Below are positions 32,979 through 47,500 of a DNA stretch of 64,000 nt, piece after piece; position 1 is the stretch's first letter, and each line of letters starts with the position of its first letter. The stretch spans positions 11,316,123 to 11,380,122 of the forward strand of contig CM057162.1 in the NCBI GenBank assembly GCA_029962745.1, given 5' to 3'. The notes beneath the pieces are model-generated. The model saw only the letters and a program-made list of their open reading frames with translations, was not told the DNA's origin and did not search any database. The DNA is from Echinometra lucunter (Eukaryota > Echinodermata > Echinoidea > Camarodonta > Echinometridae). Made by a program: the position numbers and the translations under genes.

Positions 32979-35398
32979 GTAAGTGATACGCCAGTAATTT
33001 TCATTAAATTATGAAAAAAATATAACTGACTAAGTTTATTTTAGTTTGGTAATGAGTACCACAATGTGCGTACTGAAATGGACTCTAACGTTACTCTGGT
33101 AAACCAATCAATTATCGTTTCACGCGCCAGCCTATGCCAGCTGCTAGGCTCTCTTGGCCAGCGGGGCAGCTGCCGCGACTCGAGAGTCGAGGACCGATGT
33201 CACCTGATGTGACGTGACACCTGTCTCCCTGAGCCTGGACCTTGACCCGTTGGGCGGGAGAGTCGCTTCATTAAGGATAAAAGTTGGAAGCTAAACTACA
33301 GTCAGATGCAGGGCGCTAGGCTTGAAGTTGAGGCATTTTGATTAAGTTTAACATTTCATTTTGGACAATAAGAATAAATTGAATTGATGCATGCCATGAA
33401 TAAATGTGCATGATGTGCAGAGCCAGAGACTCAAGTCCAGAGTCCAATCATGCCCGGGCAGCAGTTTCAGTTCATGAATTCATTTCAAGCTAATCTGCAA
33501 GTCCTAAACTACTAGAGCTACTGCACTGGTATGACTGGCCAACTTTCTATAGTATTAGGCCTAGAGTAAAGCGCCCGTCACTCGTCCTGTGCCGTGATTC
33601 GACCTATTTTACTATATCACAAGCCAGCACATATTATTGTCACAACACACACTAATCAGTTCATTTATCATTACACACACAGACATTGTCACTCACCACA
33701 AGAAAGTCCCTTAGTCACCTCCGAAAATCCATCTAAAAAGCCAGATTCCAGCGTCAAAAATGCAAAATCGGCGCCTTATTTCCAAAGCACGCGAAGGCTT
33801 AAATTAAGTCCACTGCTAAGAAACAGGGTCGCAGAAAAAGTGCTAAAAATAAAGAAATCGGCAGTTTTGTGTCGAGTGTTTTTCGTTTATCGCAAGCTCC
33901 GAGTGTGATGGTATCGGCAAAAAACAAATGAAAAAACAAACCTCCCGTATCTGCCGATGCAGTGACTTTATGTACAAAGTTGAATGCAAGTCCCCGCTGG
34001 CCTTCATTCGACCGCAACGAGAGCACCGATGGGCGCCGCAACTCCCGCGATGGACAATCGTGTGTGGTGTGGCGCATTTCAGCAGCCCTCGTAGGCGTTG
34101 ACATTGAACGTGCAGTACGCCCGGTCGAATATCGAATTAAGGGCATGAAACATAGCGATATATTTTCATATATTCTAAAAAATTGTGATGCATTTGAAAA
34201 AAATAAACATTGTGATAAAAATAGTTTAATATATTTGGCATGAATTTATGTAGATATGATTTTGTGAAAAGTAAGTTTAGCAGAAAAAATATTGCAGAAA
34301 ATCTTAAGCGGTCGAATCTCGGGCAGTTTACTCTAAAGTCTATAGGTTCTATAGATCTAGATCTAAGTAATATGAAATTTATTACCTTTATAACCCTACT
34401 TAGCCTAAGTAAGACTAGAGTCTAAGTAAGAGTAAGACTTAACATTGGCTGGAAGAAGCCCTTGTCTGTGTCTATTTATTAAACCTATTTGAGCACTTCC
34501 CATTTAGAGTCTACATAGAAATTTGCCGTTGTGCTGAGATTTGTAGAAATGTCTAGGCTTGTAACCGACCTCAAAATAGGTGGCTGATTCCATTTGATTT
34601 TTGTAAAATCAGGTGAGAAACACCAATCGCCGAATTTGAGAAAAAAAATTGAAAGATCTAATGGCTTTCGAAAACAAAAATAGATAGGGCTAGATCTGGA
34701 CCTTACCTGCAAAAAAGGGCCTGAATTCATCCATTGTTGATTCACTGACATTGAAATCATCCATTCATACACTATAATTTTGTTGATGTTACTCTGATGA
34801 CTAATCTTGCCTCCAAAAGTGAAAATATTGTCTTAGAACGGAGTGGCCCTTTTGGAGTAGCCATTTTTGAGATGACAGGCTAGTCCAACATTAAAACAAA
34901 GAGAAAATTAAATGGCTTTAAAAAGATGTTCTTTTTAAGTTTGCCATTAAAATATATTTCTGAATTAAACTGAATATATTGCAGCTTGAAAAAGAAAAAG
35001 TTTTAAAGCCCTTTTTTTTCTACATTTATGTTGGATGAGCCTGCCAAAATAGCCACGGCATATCTATCTCCAATTGTACAATGATATCTGACTCTGAGAG
35101 GCGTGATTACCGTGATTTCATCACTAAACATCAACAAATGGGCCCTATAAAACCTTCAAATCAGATGATAATCAAAGATTTTCAAGTTTTTAGGTAGGTA
35201 TTTAAGGGTTATAATTTGTCCAATTTTAGACATTTTTTCCAGCCGAATATTCATAGGATTTTTTATCCGATTTTCAATTCTGCTTAGATTTTGAGCTAAT
35301 CTGCCAATTCAATTATCCAATTCGATTTTTGCTCTAACTTACACCATTAGTAGAAACTCATCTGTTTTACTTTTAGAACTTTCCTTCTTTCTTACCAG
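32979..35398. other. Putative intron in the dynein 5' UTR, no coding gene supported
   Basis: The part at 33100-33260 is GC-richer, and 33995-34145 is the inverted partner of 17041-17200. On the minus strand a CAG/GTAAGG donor near 34709 follows short open frames, a possible first exon of another gene but without a partner exon. Nothing else is recognised. Confidence 0.4.
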
Positions 35399-35445
35399 GT
35401 ATGAATTGAAATTAGATTACTAGGAACCATCAATAAACTGCCACC

Positions 35446-35549
35446 ATGGAGGTAGATGAAAGGCTGAGATTCCTAGAGACTCGTATCACGTCCAGCCTTC
35501 GTCCCAGAAACGATGACCTCAAAGCCCTCTTTGCTGGAGATGAGAACAG
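35446..35549 (+). CDS. Dynein exon 1 (residues 1-34)
   Basis: Starts at the Kozak ATG and reads MEVDERLRFLETRITSSLRP. It ends AACAG before GTATTC in phase 2. About 47 nt of 5' UTR precede it after a TTTCTTACCAG acceptor. The opening DERLRFLE resembles the start of beta-type heavy chains. Confidence 0.9.
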
Positions 35550-38500
35550 GTATTCTTATATTTGATTTATCCATTGAGCCACACAGGGCTACATTTGTAT
35601 GGTGAGCCATGCAAAATTTATGTGAAATTCCGCCCTCTATAGTTGAAGATAGAAATCACTAAAATAATCAACAAATTCTTATGAGATATTTACTTTTTAC
35701 ACCTAGGATGATGAAATATCCTATTTCCATTCTATTCCCCCAATTGGATCTAAATTATCTTGATCAAATGAGTATATAAAATATTTTTTCTGATCACTGA
35801 TCTTGCACTCTGTCCAAGAAAATGGAAAGAGAACACTACTCTCTTATTGTCATCAATTTCCACTGTATATTAAATGCAAGGTTATCTTATGATAACCTGG
35901 CATTCGTGTGCATGCCATTTAGCTAGATTTGATTTCAGAATAACATTCATTTTCTGTAGACCCCAGCCCAAGTGGTCTCTAGCTGAGTGTTAAATGGGGT
36001 AATTTTTTTTTTTTAGTGGTGGCAGGAGAGGGGTTAGAGTAGAGGAAAAATGGAGCAATATCTGAATGTATAAATATTGTTCTTTTTGTTGATCTAAGTG
36101 GATAGGCATTCCATGGGTTTGATTCTATGTTTTATGAAAATATTTTCAAATAATCAGTATTTCATACCTGCCAACTGTTCGTATTAAATAGGAATATTCC
36201 TATTTTGTTTTTAAAAAAAAATTGCCATTTTAACCCGTGTGTTCCTATTTCTGTACAAATTTGTCTGTAGTATTAAATAGGAAATTTAAGAATGTTCCTA
36301 TTTTTGACAATTTCTTGATAAAGTTCCTATTTCTTAGCTGTCAGGGTTGATTTGTTGAGCTTATATATTGCTAGTCTTTTCATCAGCGGGTCCAAGTCTT
36401 TTCATTGTTACTGCAGATAAAAAGAAACATACGTGTAGGTGATAATGATATCCCGAAGGTTTATTTTGTTATTAAAGAGAGAGAGAGGGTGGGGGGGGGG
36501 ATATACTGGAAACAAATGACAACGGGCTGAGTGGTTTAGTTGGACAGGATTGAAATAAAAGAGAGATGGGGAAAGAAACAGAGAAAAAAAGAAATGAACT
36601 AAGGGGACAATAACAAATGTAATTGTCATGACTATATTCATTTTCTCCTCCCCCACCCCATTCTGTGACTCTGCTCCACTGCAGAATTTTAAATGAATTT
36701 TTCAACACTTTGAATTGTTTGAGATTGTGTAGAAATGTTTGTAACTTGGCCCAGCTTCTTAATGACGTAATCTCGGAGTTATTGATAGGAATGATAAATA
36801 CTTGGTGGAGGTGAATATCGCTGTTTTGATGAGAATGATATTTTACTGTATAACTCTTAACCCTATAAAATTATATTTGTCATTCAAGTACACTATAATC
36901 TCATTCAAAGGACGTTTGTACTATTTTCCCCAGTAACTAACCTTGCATTGCCATCAAATTTTTGAATGATTTTCACGTAGACATATTTACTAGATGAAAA
37001 GCAGCACTCACGAAAATCATTATGTGAATGGCATTAGGCCCTGCCTCTTTCAGATCATTTGAAGGGGCCGATAAGCACCCGTTATCATCATGATATCGAT
37101 AACACTGTTGTACATGTATTATTCATATATGTTGTGATACTTTGATTTATTACCCTTTTGTTGTGCATTTATTTCTCACTACGCTAAGCTGATGAGTGTA
37201 ATTTTTCCTACCAGGGAAAAAATTAATTATTTTTTTTCCGGGGCTACTCTTTGAGCCCACACACCCAAATTTTCTACATTGTATTACAGTTTACATTGGA
37301 CCCTATGAGAATTTCAGGGGCTCTTTTTTAGTTTTCCAGGGCTCTTTTGGGCGTTTCGGGGGCGAATTCGCCCCGAGCCCCCGTGTATTTTTTCCCTGTT
37401 TCCTACCATGTACAAATGCACACTACTCGTTGGAAGCATCTTACAAAATGAATTATTCATTTTTGTTCAGGAATATGCCGAGGTGCTTATGTAGGCCTTT
37501 TAATGAATCTGGACAAAATTGAGGAGCTTTAGGGGCCTGGATTTTCCAAAACGGGTGTTGACAGGTTTTCTCATTCAACCTTTCTCTCAATAGGCACGCC
37601 TTTCTGGAGTTCTGCAACAATGAAGATGTCCGCCGTCTCTTCATCTACACAAGAGAACCAAAGAACACACTGGTGGCCTCCCTGCTACCGCCTCAGGGTG
37701 TCCGCTCCAAAGCAGTCATCTTTATCAAGACCAACCAGGCTACTAAGCTGACCAAAGAAAACATCAGGACAGATGTGGTGTTTTCAGATTGTAGCAAGAT
37801 AGTACTCAACCAGCTTGAACTACTTTCCAAAGAAGTGAGATAACAGTTTCTCCTTTCAGTACTTTCAACATTCAACTTTTTATTAAAGAATAGTTCATGA
37901 TAATTCATATGGCAATTTCATATTTCTTATGAAAGAGTGCTGGTTCCCCTGTGCAGAAGGGTACTAACTTTAAAAAAAGCAAAATAAAACGATAGAATCT
38001 TTCCTGTAATGAATTTAAATCAATTTGTTTACTTCATGAAAAAAAGAGCAAACCAAAAAATATTTATAATGAAATTCTGTGCTAACCATCTAGAAATTGT
38101 TTTTTTCACTTGATGACTTTTTTGATGATTTTTCAAGTTATTCCCATGTTTTTATTTGAGTGATCATCCATTTTTTGGCTAATCCTGAATTTATCCAATT
38201 CTTGTTTTGATCAATGCTTTATAGTTGTACCTACCCCTGCTGTGCACGGATGGGGTGCAGACCTATGGCGGGGTTAGCTCAGACAAGCTCATGGACATCC
38301 TTCATAGACTGATGGCCAATACCAACGTTACAGAAGGACACGTCGAGGTAATATCCCTGATATTTGTTGTAGATAATGGATGTAATTTAAAGGGAAATAC
38401 GCCATCTGAAAAACCCAAACATGTCTCTGTCCAAGTTGGATTCTGTTTTCCATAAAATGCATCAAATTAACTCGAATATTACAAAATACTTCCAGACATC

Positions 38501-41500
38501 TGTTTTGAGTACTGTAAATGCTGTTATTTTTGCATGATTAAATTTTCGCGCTGAGCAACCCAAGAACATAGTAAATAACTTCTGAATTTTGCGCTGCACA
38601 ATTACTCGTTCGCAAAAGCGCGAGATTTGATTTGATACTTTAATGCATATGAAGTTATGCTAATATTTTTGCAAGTTCTAGAATTCACGCTTGCCGAAAA
38701 TAGCGTGGAATCTGCAAAAATGAATGTATTGCAAATATTTTTGCATTTACAGTAGTCAGTGTGGAATAAACCCTGTCAAGATCAAGTTTTAATGAGCAAG
38801 CAATGTCAATTTCTGTTGATGTAATTTCCCTTTTCCCAATCTTCCTTCAGGGTCAAATCAGTCTGCCCCTTCCATCCATTGAGGTACTTACTGAAGCAGC
38901 AAGTACTGCCAACAGAAGGTCAGCAGTCATCCATGTCCTTGAGTCAACAGTGGTCGGCTGGATCAAGCAGATTAAGGTTGGTACTACTAAAAAAACCCAG
39001 TTGTTTTTGCATCTATAGATGTCGCTTAACTACAGTGTAGATGAACACAACCTGCTTTTGTGCAAGCATTTTTCAATGGCTTGGCCTAATTTGAATTTGT
39101 TCTCAAATTAACAGTGTTTTACCAACTTAAAAGATAACATTGTTTTCAGAATACCACTTTTGGTAAACCTGTTGCCTTCTGTAGCTGTATAGTCCCTGTA
39201 TTACACCTATGGAAATAGGAAAGTGCAGTCGTCAAATGCTTAAAAAGTATTGCTTATAAAAGCCCTCTGCACACTTGTCATCCCACTGCATTCCTCTTTT
39301 AGGAGAATTTACTATAGCACTGAATTTGAAAATCAAAACAAATAAATCTGGTCTTTTGTTCCAAATAAAGTTATGAATACCAAAGTGGTCAAATTTTATG
39401 CATTGTTAATCTTCTACAACACACTATGACTGTGGGAATGAATATTTCCATTATGAATCTTCAACATATCCTTTCAATTTCAACCCCATAGCTTGTCCTA
39501 AAGCATGAACCCCTCCTTGACCTGCGAGAAAAGTTTGGGGTGCGACCCTTGCCCTTGGACGAGGTCAACCTGTGGCGGCACCGCCAGGAGAAGTTGCTCT
39601 CTATCAACAAACAGTTGGACTCCCCAGTGGCAAGCAACATCCTGCTTAACCTAGATGACGCCAACAGCACTTATTCCCATTCCTTCCACAATGTACGCAG
39701 GGAGATTGGACAGGTAAGCATGATCATGTAGTCTTTATAGATAGACACTATGAACATGACGGACAAAGAAAGCAGACAAAATAAACAACCCCTCATTCTA
39801 CGCTTCACAATGGGTCTGGTAGTCAAAAGAACACCCCTTCACTGCTATTATCTAAAACATGTGGAACAGGTGTCACATGCATATTCACCTGGAACTACTG
39901 ATCAAACATAATAGCAGTGAAGGGATGTTCTTTTGACTACCAGAACCACTGTGAAGGGTAGAATGAGAGGTTGTTTATTTTGTCCACGTTCTTTGTCCAT
40001 CATGTTCATAGTGAGATGCGACAACTGGAGGTTCAATCCTCGGCATGGCACTTCCATGCCCTTAAGCAAGGCATTTTATCTCATTGCTCTTTCATTGTAC
40101 ACCAAATAGATTATCGTGCTATAGGCATATTGATACAAATGTGTATATTTGTTTCTACTAAAAAAGAAGTCTGTTTAGACAGGCAGTCTTAAGACAGGCA
40201 GACCAACTCCCGCTCCTTTAAGTATCTCATTCTACAACATAAAATTTTAGAATGTATATTGATAAAGTTACAAGACTGTTATGTAATTTTGTGATAATAC
40301 ATTGATAAGTTATTTCTTAATTCAATAACTTGGGGATATACTTTTCTTGTTTCATATATGTGTTTCTCTTTCAGTAATTAGCAGCATGCATAAGAATTTG
40401 GTAGGTCACGAGGGAAGAGGTAATTCCATGTCTAAATTTTAAGCCAATGTAATGTGAGAGGGATGTATTCATGAACGATGCTGCTGGGATAACTTATTTA
40501 CAATACTCATCTTCTCTGTATACCATGTCTATGAATGATACCAGAAATGATAACCAGTTCAGTTCCCACTGCCTCACAAGTTTCATCATTAATTAGACCA
40601 AGGAACTATTATGATTAACATAATAGTTTTGCTGATTTCATTGTACTTTACCAATTTTTATCTAAACAAAAACACTTTTAGGCTTTGGCAGAGACTAATG
40701 AGAACCTCATGTTCCTGGGAACCCTTCTCCCGTGGTTTGACCGTCTACATGCAGCATCCACCCCCAAAGAACTGATGACAGTCTTTCCACCTCTTGTACA
40801 CACGCTCATGCTTGTCTGGTCACATTCGAGGTAAATCATTTTTACCCACTGAATAGCATGTTTGTTATTTGAGATAGCCTATGCTCTTGTGTACATGTAA
40901 CTATCTTATTCTGGTCTACAAATCATATACCGAAATCTTTTGTACAAATGTATTATACCGCCATCAGAACGTATGTATGATTCAATGATATAATACATTC
41001 AAACCTGCTTCAGCGACCCCCTGTATAGAAAGACCACCTGTCTATAAAGATCACAATTTTTGTTTTCCCTTGAATAGTTTTTCCCATTGAAATGTGTATT
41101 AAAGGAACCTGTCCATAAAGTCCATTTGCTCATAAAGACCACATTTCTTGTCTCCCTTGGGTGGTCTTTATATACAGGTTTCACTATAGTAATCTGTACT
41201 GCTAGCCAGGGCTCCGTGCTAACCTTTTTTTTTGGGGGGGGGGTCTGGATTGAAATTCAGGGTCTATTTGTATTGATCCCTGTGTAATTTTTTTTATTTT
41301 GGGGGTCTGGACCAAGATTTTGTGGGCCCAAGCATCATGGGATCCTGTTAATGTCAAGCTCCTGCACATTCCTTCTATTTTAATCCACTGACCACTGCAT
41401 TTTAAAATTCCCTCAGGTTTCTATACAGGGGGCAAGTTCCCATAGCCATTGGGTTAAAGGCAAAGTATAGTTGTGGGAAAGGTGAAAACAATTATTGTGA

Positions 41501-44500
41501 GCTTTCAAGTTCTTTTTATGTTATTTTATAGGAAGAATATTACAGTAAAAAGGTCCACTGCAAAGGATTGCTCTTCAAATGTCCTCACAAACATAATATG
41601 ACAAAAAGCAGCTGAAATGTTCTGCCCAAACATTTGTGTGTAGTCCCATACCCCCCTTTCTTTGTGCAGTGCATGTGACTCTCAGCAGAATTGAGTTAAT
41701 TTCTTATCATTTTGGTGATTCCTACAGCATACAACAATTCTTAAGTGCCTTATAATCAACCTTTCTCAATTACTTTGAGACAATTTCTTTCACAGTTCAA
41801 TCTCACGACCAGAACTTGCCTTTATCTTTAAATGTTATTTTGCCTGATAACCTGACATTTTATCTTGTATGCTAGGTATTATCACCATGACTTTGTGTTT
41901 CACAACCTCCTTGAGCTGGTGTCCAACGAGGTGGTAGCCAGAGCACAGTCACTCGTAGGAGAGAATATCCTGAAGAATACAATACAGGTAAGACAAAAAG
42001 AAACAAAAGGTGAAGTGCTGATAGCTGGCTGTCGTAGTCTCCAACTTTATTTTGGAGGAATAATTCCTGCAGGGATACTATTTTTCAGGCAAAAGCCTGA
42101 ATTCACGCCCTGGGAATTTATTTTCAGGCCATAGTTCAGGCATTTCTGTGTACAAACTGTTTTTTCATTCTAGGTGATTTTTAGGCCCTATGATCAATTC
42201 CAGCTGGCATTCCTGTTCCTGCATGTTGGCCTATACATTAATTTTAGTAAAGCTAGATTCTTCTCTTCCCCCCCCAAAAAAGAGTCAAACATACTGTTAA
42301 AAATACAATTTATTTCTAATTTTGTCACGAAATGTTCTTACTTTCTGCTGTGGAAGGTTGGCAGATATGTACAATGCGTGAGGTTAATCATTGATGCGAT
42401 GTATTGACCTGTCTTTGTTCATACCCGTTATTTAATACCAGATATATTTTGTGAAAGTTACAGGATCAGGGCTTAGATTGTGATTGAGGCACTAGTATAG
42501 GGGGGGGGGGGATCTTTTTAGATGGATGGAAATGCAAGCTTAGCCACCAAACAGATCGTTTGGATGTGGCACTGTTGCCATATGAGGGAAGGGAAGTGTT
42601 TGTTATTCCCTTCCCCCCCCCCCCCCCCCTCATAACCATCTCATTGTAGTCAGGAGTACCACTGTGTTTGATTGAGTTTGGTTGAAGTTAGGACAGTACA
42701 TTACTATTGTTGAACTTAGTGCAATGCATTTGTTGCACATATTATACAACATGTTTAAGCTAATCCTGTATTGTTGAAATGTCAATTTGAAGACAGCCAT
42801 GAATATTCATAATCGCAATTTTACTTTTTCATCCATTGCCACCAAATGACTTGGGTCCAGTTGAATAAGACTTACCAGTGATGGTAACTTTGCCATCACT
42901 GGTAACTGCCATGGAAAACTTGAATTTGATTGCCTCTTGAGCAATGTTACCATGGCAATTACCATTGATGGCATAGTTACCATTAAGAGCAAGTTTTATG
43001 CAATGGGGCCCAGGTTATTTTTGTACACACTCCTTGTAATACCATATATGCTTTTGTATGATATGCAGTCATATGCAGGTTTGAAGGAGGCCCTCAAGGT
43101 CTGTGCAGCATACAGAGGTACCTACCTCGACACCAAGGATAGAGCTGATGAACTCAATGCTGAAAGGGTCTCGGAGACAGCTGAGGCAATGTAAGCATGA
43201 TTTTCACTTTACCCACTGAAGGGGGCCAGTCAAATTTTATATATTGCTGTACACACACGTGACTATAGGTTTTCCAAAAACAATCCTGAACAAATTTTAT
43301 CTACAGATGTGAATTTTTTTTTTTTTTCAGAAAAAAATCACCCCATATATATGACCATCCAACCACCTTAGAGACATGACTTCGTTTTCCAAAAAAAAAA
43401 TCAAAGACAAAAAGCTGTACTGTACAACTCCCATCTTTCCATTTACTGATTTCTATTATATTGTTATTCATCATTAGGAACTTGAACCCGCCGAAGGGAG
43501 TGCTCTACAACAGCCGTCTGTACAGTGGCTCTCAGAAGCGCCCTCCCACCAGACAGTCGGCTACCGAGGTATGGAGAGACATTAGTACCAACAGCACTGT
43601 GGTCATCAATGAAGATGAGTGGAGTGATTCCCCATGGCCTCCAAGGAATGCTCCTTGCTTCAACCTTCTCAACAGCTTTATGGAAAGGTAGATATCCTTT
43701 CTCATGTCTAAAGTTCATTGCCTTAACCTTTTGAACAACATCAAGTCGGGATGTATGTCTTTCCCCTGCTTGATTAACAGCTTTGTGGAGCAGTAAAATT
43801 CCTTTCTCTTGTGTAGAGATGCATTGCCTTGGCCTCCTTAACTGTGTCAAGTTGGAGTGGAAGTCTTCTCTCTTCAGACTTTTATCTTTTTTTCTTTTTT
43901 TCTTTGGAATAAAAGATGCCAACTATATGGAGTGATACACCACTTTTTTTATTCGCTCTTGCTACAAAAGACTTGAAAGGCATTGAGTTATGTGTAATCA
44001 GCTTATCTGTTAAAAATCAGATGGAGCCAGTTTTTTAGCTTAAGATGTCACAAGTTATCTATTACTGGATATGTCTGGAACATGGTAAATGCCATTGAGA
44101 AAGGAGTCTCACAACGTTACTACTAGTTTTAGTCTATCTTTCTTCGTATTAGCCTGTTTGAAACTATTCTTGTATACTGCCTCAGGGTGCTTTCTTATTT
44201 TGTCCTGATCAAAATCAACCTCAGTCTATCTTTCTTTGTATTAGCTTGTTTGAAACAATGCTTGTATATTGCCTCAGAGGTGCTTTCTTATTATATCCTG
44301 ATCAAAATCAAGCTCATTTCCTCTATTTTTGCTTGCAGTTGAAGTCTACTGTAAGTAGATATTGGTTTCATAATGTCTTACACTATTTTTCTGCATTTTA
44401 GATGCAATGACTTGCTAGAGCTGGTCCAAACCACCCGACACTTCAACCTCCTTCAGAAGGCAGCGGAGGTAGGCGGGGCTGGAACCAAGAGCTTAGATGC

Positions 44501-47500
44501 CCTTGTGAGAGAGATCCATCTAGAATTCACCACATCCATGGATCACTTTGGATCAGAGGTCAAAGATATCCTAGATATCACAGAGAGCCAGGCTTTCGAG
44601 AAAGCATTCTTTATGTTCAGATCTGTTGTCAAGGTGAGATTCTTGTTTTGTTCCGGTTTAATCCATTGGATACTATGCCCAAGAATACTTGGGCAAGGGT
44701 CGATGGAAAATGTGTGTCATACCAAATTTTTTCGCAAATTTCCTGTAGAATAACAACTGGATATATTTACTAAATATGATTAATTCCCATCTGATATTTT
44801 GGGGATATACATGAAGGATATTGAAAATTGATTGTAATATCCTGTGACAGACCATTAAATCTGTTTGAATTTTCTCTTCCTCTGAGAGAAGTGGATAGCT
44901 ATTTGGAAAGCCTATCAAGATTAAGTAATTATGCATTCCCTACAGGATCTTGAGAGGCGACTAGCCAGTGTCCTGCGGCAGAGTTTCTGCCAGTGCTCGT
45001 CCATCGGATCCCAGCTGCGTCTCCTGGAGGTCTTTGAGGGTGTCAGCGGCCGCGAGATGGTCCAGGAGTACCTAAAGGACAAAGACCGGGCCCTGATCAA
45101 TTCCTTCACTAGCGAGCTGATAGCTGTCAGGACCATGTTCATAGCCAAGTCCAGCGAACCCCCACTCCATGCCAACCTGCCACCCATTGTCTGCAAGCTG
45201 ACGTGGGTTGGAGCACTCAAAAAGAGGATTAAGGTAGGTTTTCTTCTGTTGCATCGCTCATGTGACATTTGCTTATTTTGTGAAAGATCTGTGGTGTTGG
45301 ATTTTAGGATAGGTTTAGAGTTCTTAGCCAACTCCACCCTGCCACTGATCATGTGCAAGCTGGTATGGGTTGGAGCACTGAAAAAGAGAATTAAGGCAGA
45401 GTTATTTTCTTATGCATCGTTAATAGACCTGTTTACTAATACATGTATATTTCACTTTATGCATGTTTCTCCTCAGGACCCCTACTTACTAGTTAGTTCA
45501 CCTGTTAAGGATGATGACATCTCAGTAGATGGAACTCATTTTACATGTTAGTTGATGCTAAGTCAGACAAGCTTCTGGCAAGCTTTTGAGTTGTCACAAT
45601 AAAATTTTGGTGAAGTATGCTTAAAATCAGTGAACAGATCTATTGGAAATTTGCTCTATTTTATCAAAGATCAAGAGTATTTGGTTTTAGGATAGCTTTG
45701 GAGTTCAGAGTCAATGCCAATGAACCCTCATCCCATACCAATCTTGTTATAATTGTCTGCAAGCTGACATCTGCCAGTAGACGTGTGTTGGCACTCTCAG
45801 AAATAGTATTAAGGAAAGTGTTTCATTTGCATATTGCAGGATATAGATTGCATGCTTGTGTGTCACCCTGTATCAAAATGACAGGCCCTGTTTGTTGGTG
45901 AAAGAATGTCATGGTGCTATGCTTTAATTATGCTATTTCATGCAGAAGATGTTGAAAATGTAAAGAAGGCATGCTGAATCAGTATTTATTTTGAAAGAAT
46001 TTAATTAGCAGTTTTCACTTAGTTTTTGGAAGGGCAAAAATTAAAAAATATCTTTTGAATACTTGTATAACTGCATGAAATGCATTTTAATTGTTATTGA
46101 TGATTGCTAATTTCTTTTTCTCATTCTCAATGTTACTGTCCTGTTTCATACCCTACATGATAATGAAATGATCCATTTTGTGTACAGGAACCTATGGAGA
46201 AATTGAAGCGGGTCAGTCCACACTCCCTAGATGGGGATGCTGGCTGGCATCTGAGGGACATCTTTAACGACACAATGTCCGACTTGGATAAGTATGAAGA
46301 GAAAAGTGTCAGTGATTGGCAGAGGATGCTACACAGTGAGCTCAGAGACAGGCTCAAACAGCCTTTACTGGTAAGAAAGTGGAAAGGATGAGATTTTGCT
46401 TTTGCGTCATGCTGCTTTAAAGGGGCTAGAAAATGAGAAATCATGGGGAAAGGCAGGATGAACTCAGATGAGAGAGGGGGAATGCAGTCGGCCGCTCGAG
46501 TTTCAAGAAAAGGGATAATCCATTCTAAACAACTGTGATTTATTGCTAGTCATATGGAAAAACAATTACATGGCCAGCTCCCTAGGAGAGCCTAAGGGGT
46601 GTTACGTAATCCGCGGCGACGACATGTCGGGGAAAGGCAATGAAGTTTAATGGCTAGACTAACAAACCAGAAGTAAACTATATTTTGTATTTTGAAATGT
46701 TGGAGCATTACACAAGACGTTTCTTCGAGTGAACACGATGAGACCCGTTAAGAGTCTAATCACTTAGAGTTGTTGAGAGATGTGAGAACCTGAAGTGTAC
46801 GACTAGGTTGAGTTCAGTAAACTTCGTGCTGTCCGAACCGTTATCGCATTAGTCCGACGGGCTCGCATAACGGATGGATTATAGTATACAAGTAAACAAG
46901 CCTTTTGCAAATTTGTTTTCCCCATGATTTCCCATTTGTTGGCCTCTTTAAATGGCCGGATGTGGTGAGCTAGGGATCATTTCATGTTCACATTTGCTGC
47001 TAATGAATATCCGTACAAAGGATATATTAACTTAGAAGAAGATCAAATGAAAAAGAGGTACATGTCGTACAAAATAGTGTATGATGAATAGTGATTATAA
47101 TGGCATTTGTATGGCACTGTCTGTCAAGAATTCTACTCCAAGGTGCGCAAGGAAAAAAGGAGAAATGACAGTCCAGATGAGTGCCTTATCCTTGTGTCTA
47201 GTATTGCTAATGTAAAAAGATAGGTTTTCAAAATAGATTTGAAAGTTTCTAAGGATGTTGTACATGTAGTTCTTAACTGCACAGATAGAATTTTAAATCT
47301 TCATACATGCATGAACATTTAAACTGTGTGACTAATAAAGTTTTATTTTGTAGAATCATCATAAAAATCACTTGAAAATGTAGGTATGTTAAATTCTTTG
47401 ATTTGATGCCTTTGGTGCTCAACAAATATCCCAATTTTGATCTGTTTGGTTTGAAGGCCAGTTTCCCCACTAAACACTAAAAGTTTATCATTGTAAACCT

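Noticed and set aside
33594..34146. Coding gene in the GC-richer region upstream of the dynein
   Set aside because: The open frames on both strands look like chance products of higher GC; no domain, no convincing splice partners.
45296..45420. Alternative dynein exon
   Set aside because: The text still reads like exon 11, but the donor is GCAGAG and joining it would duplicate a conserved motif; treated as a decayed copy.
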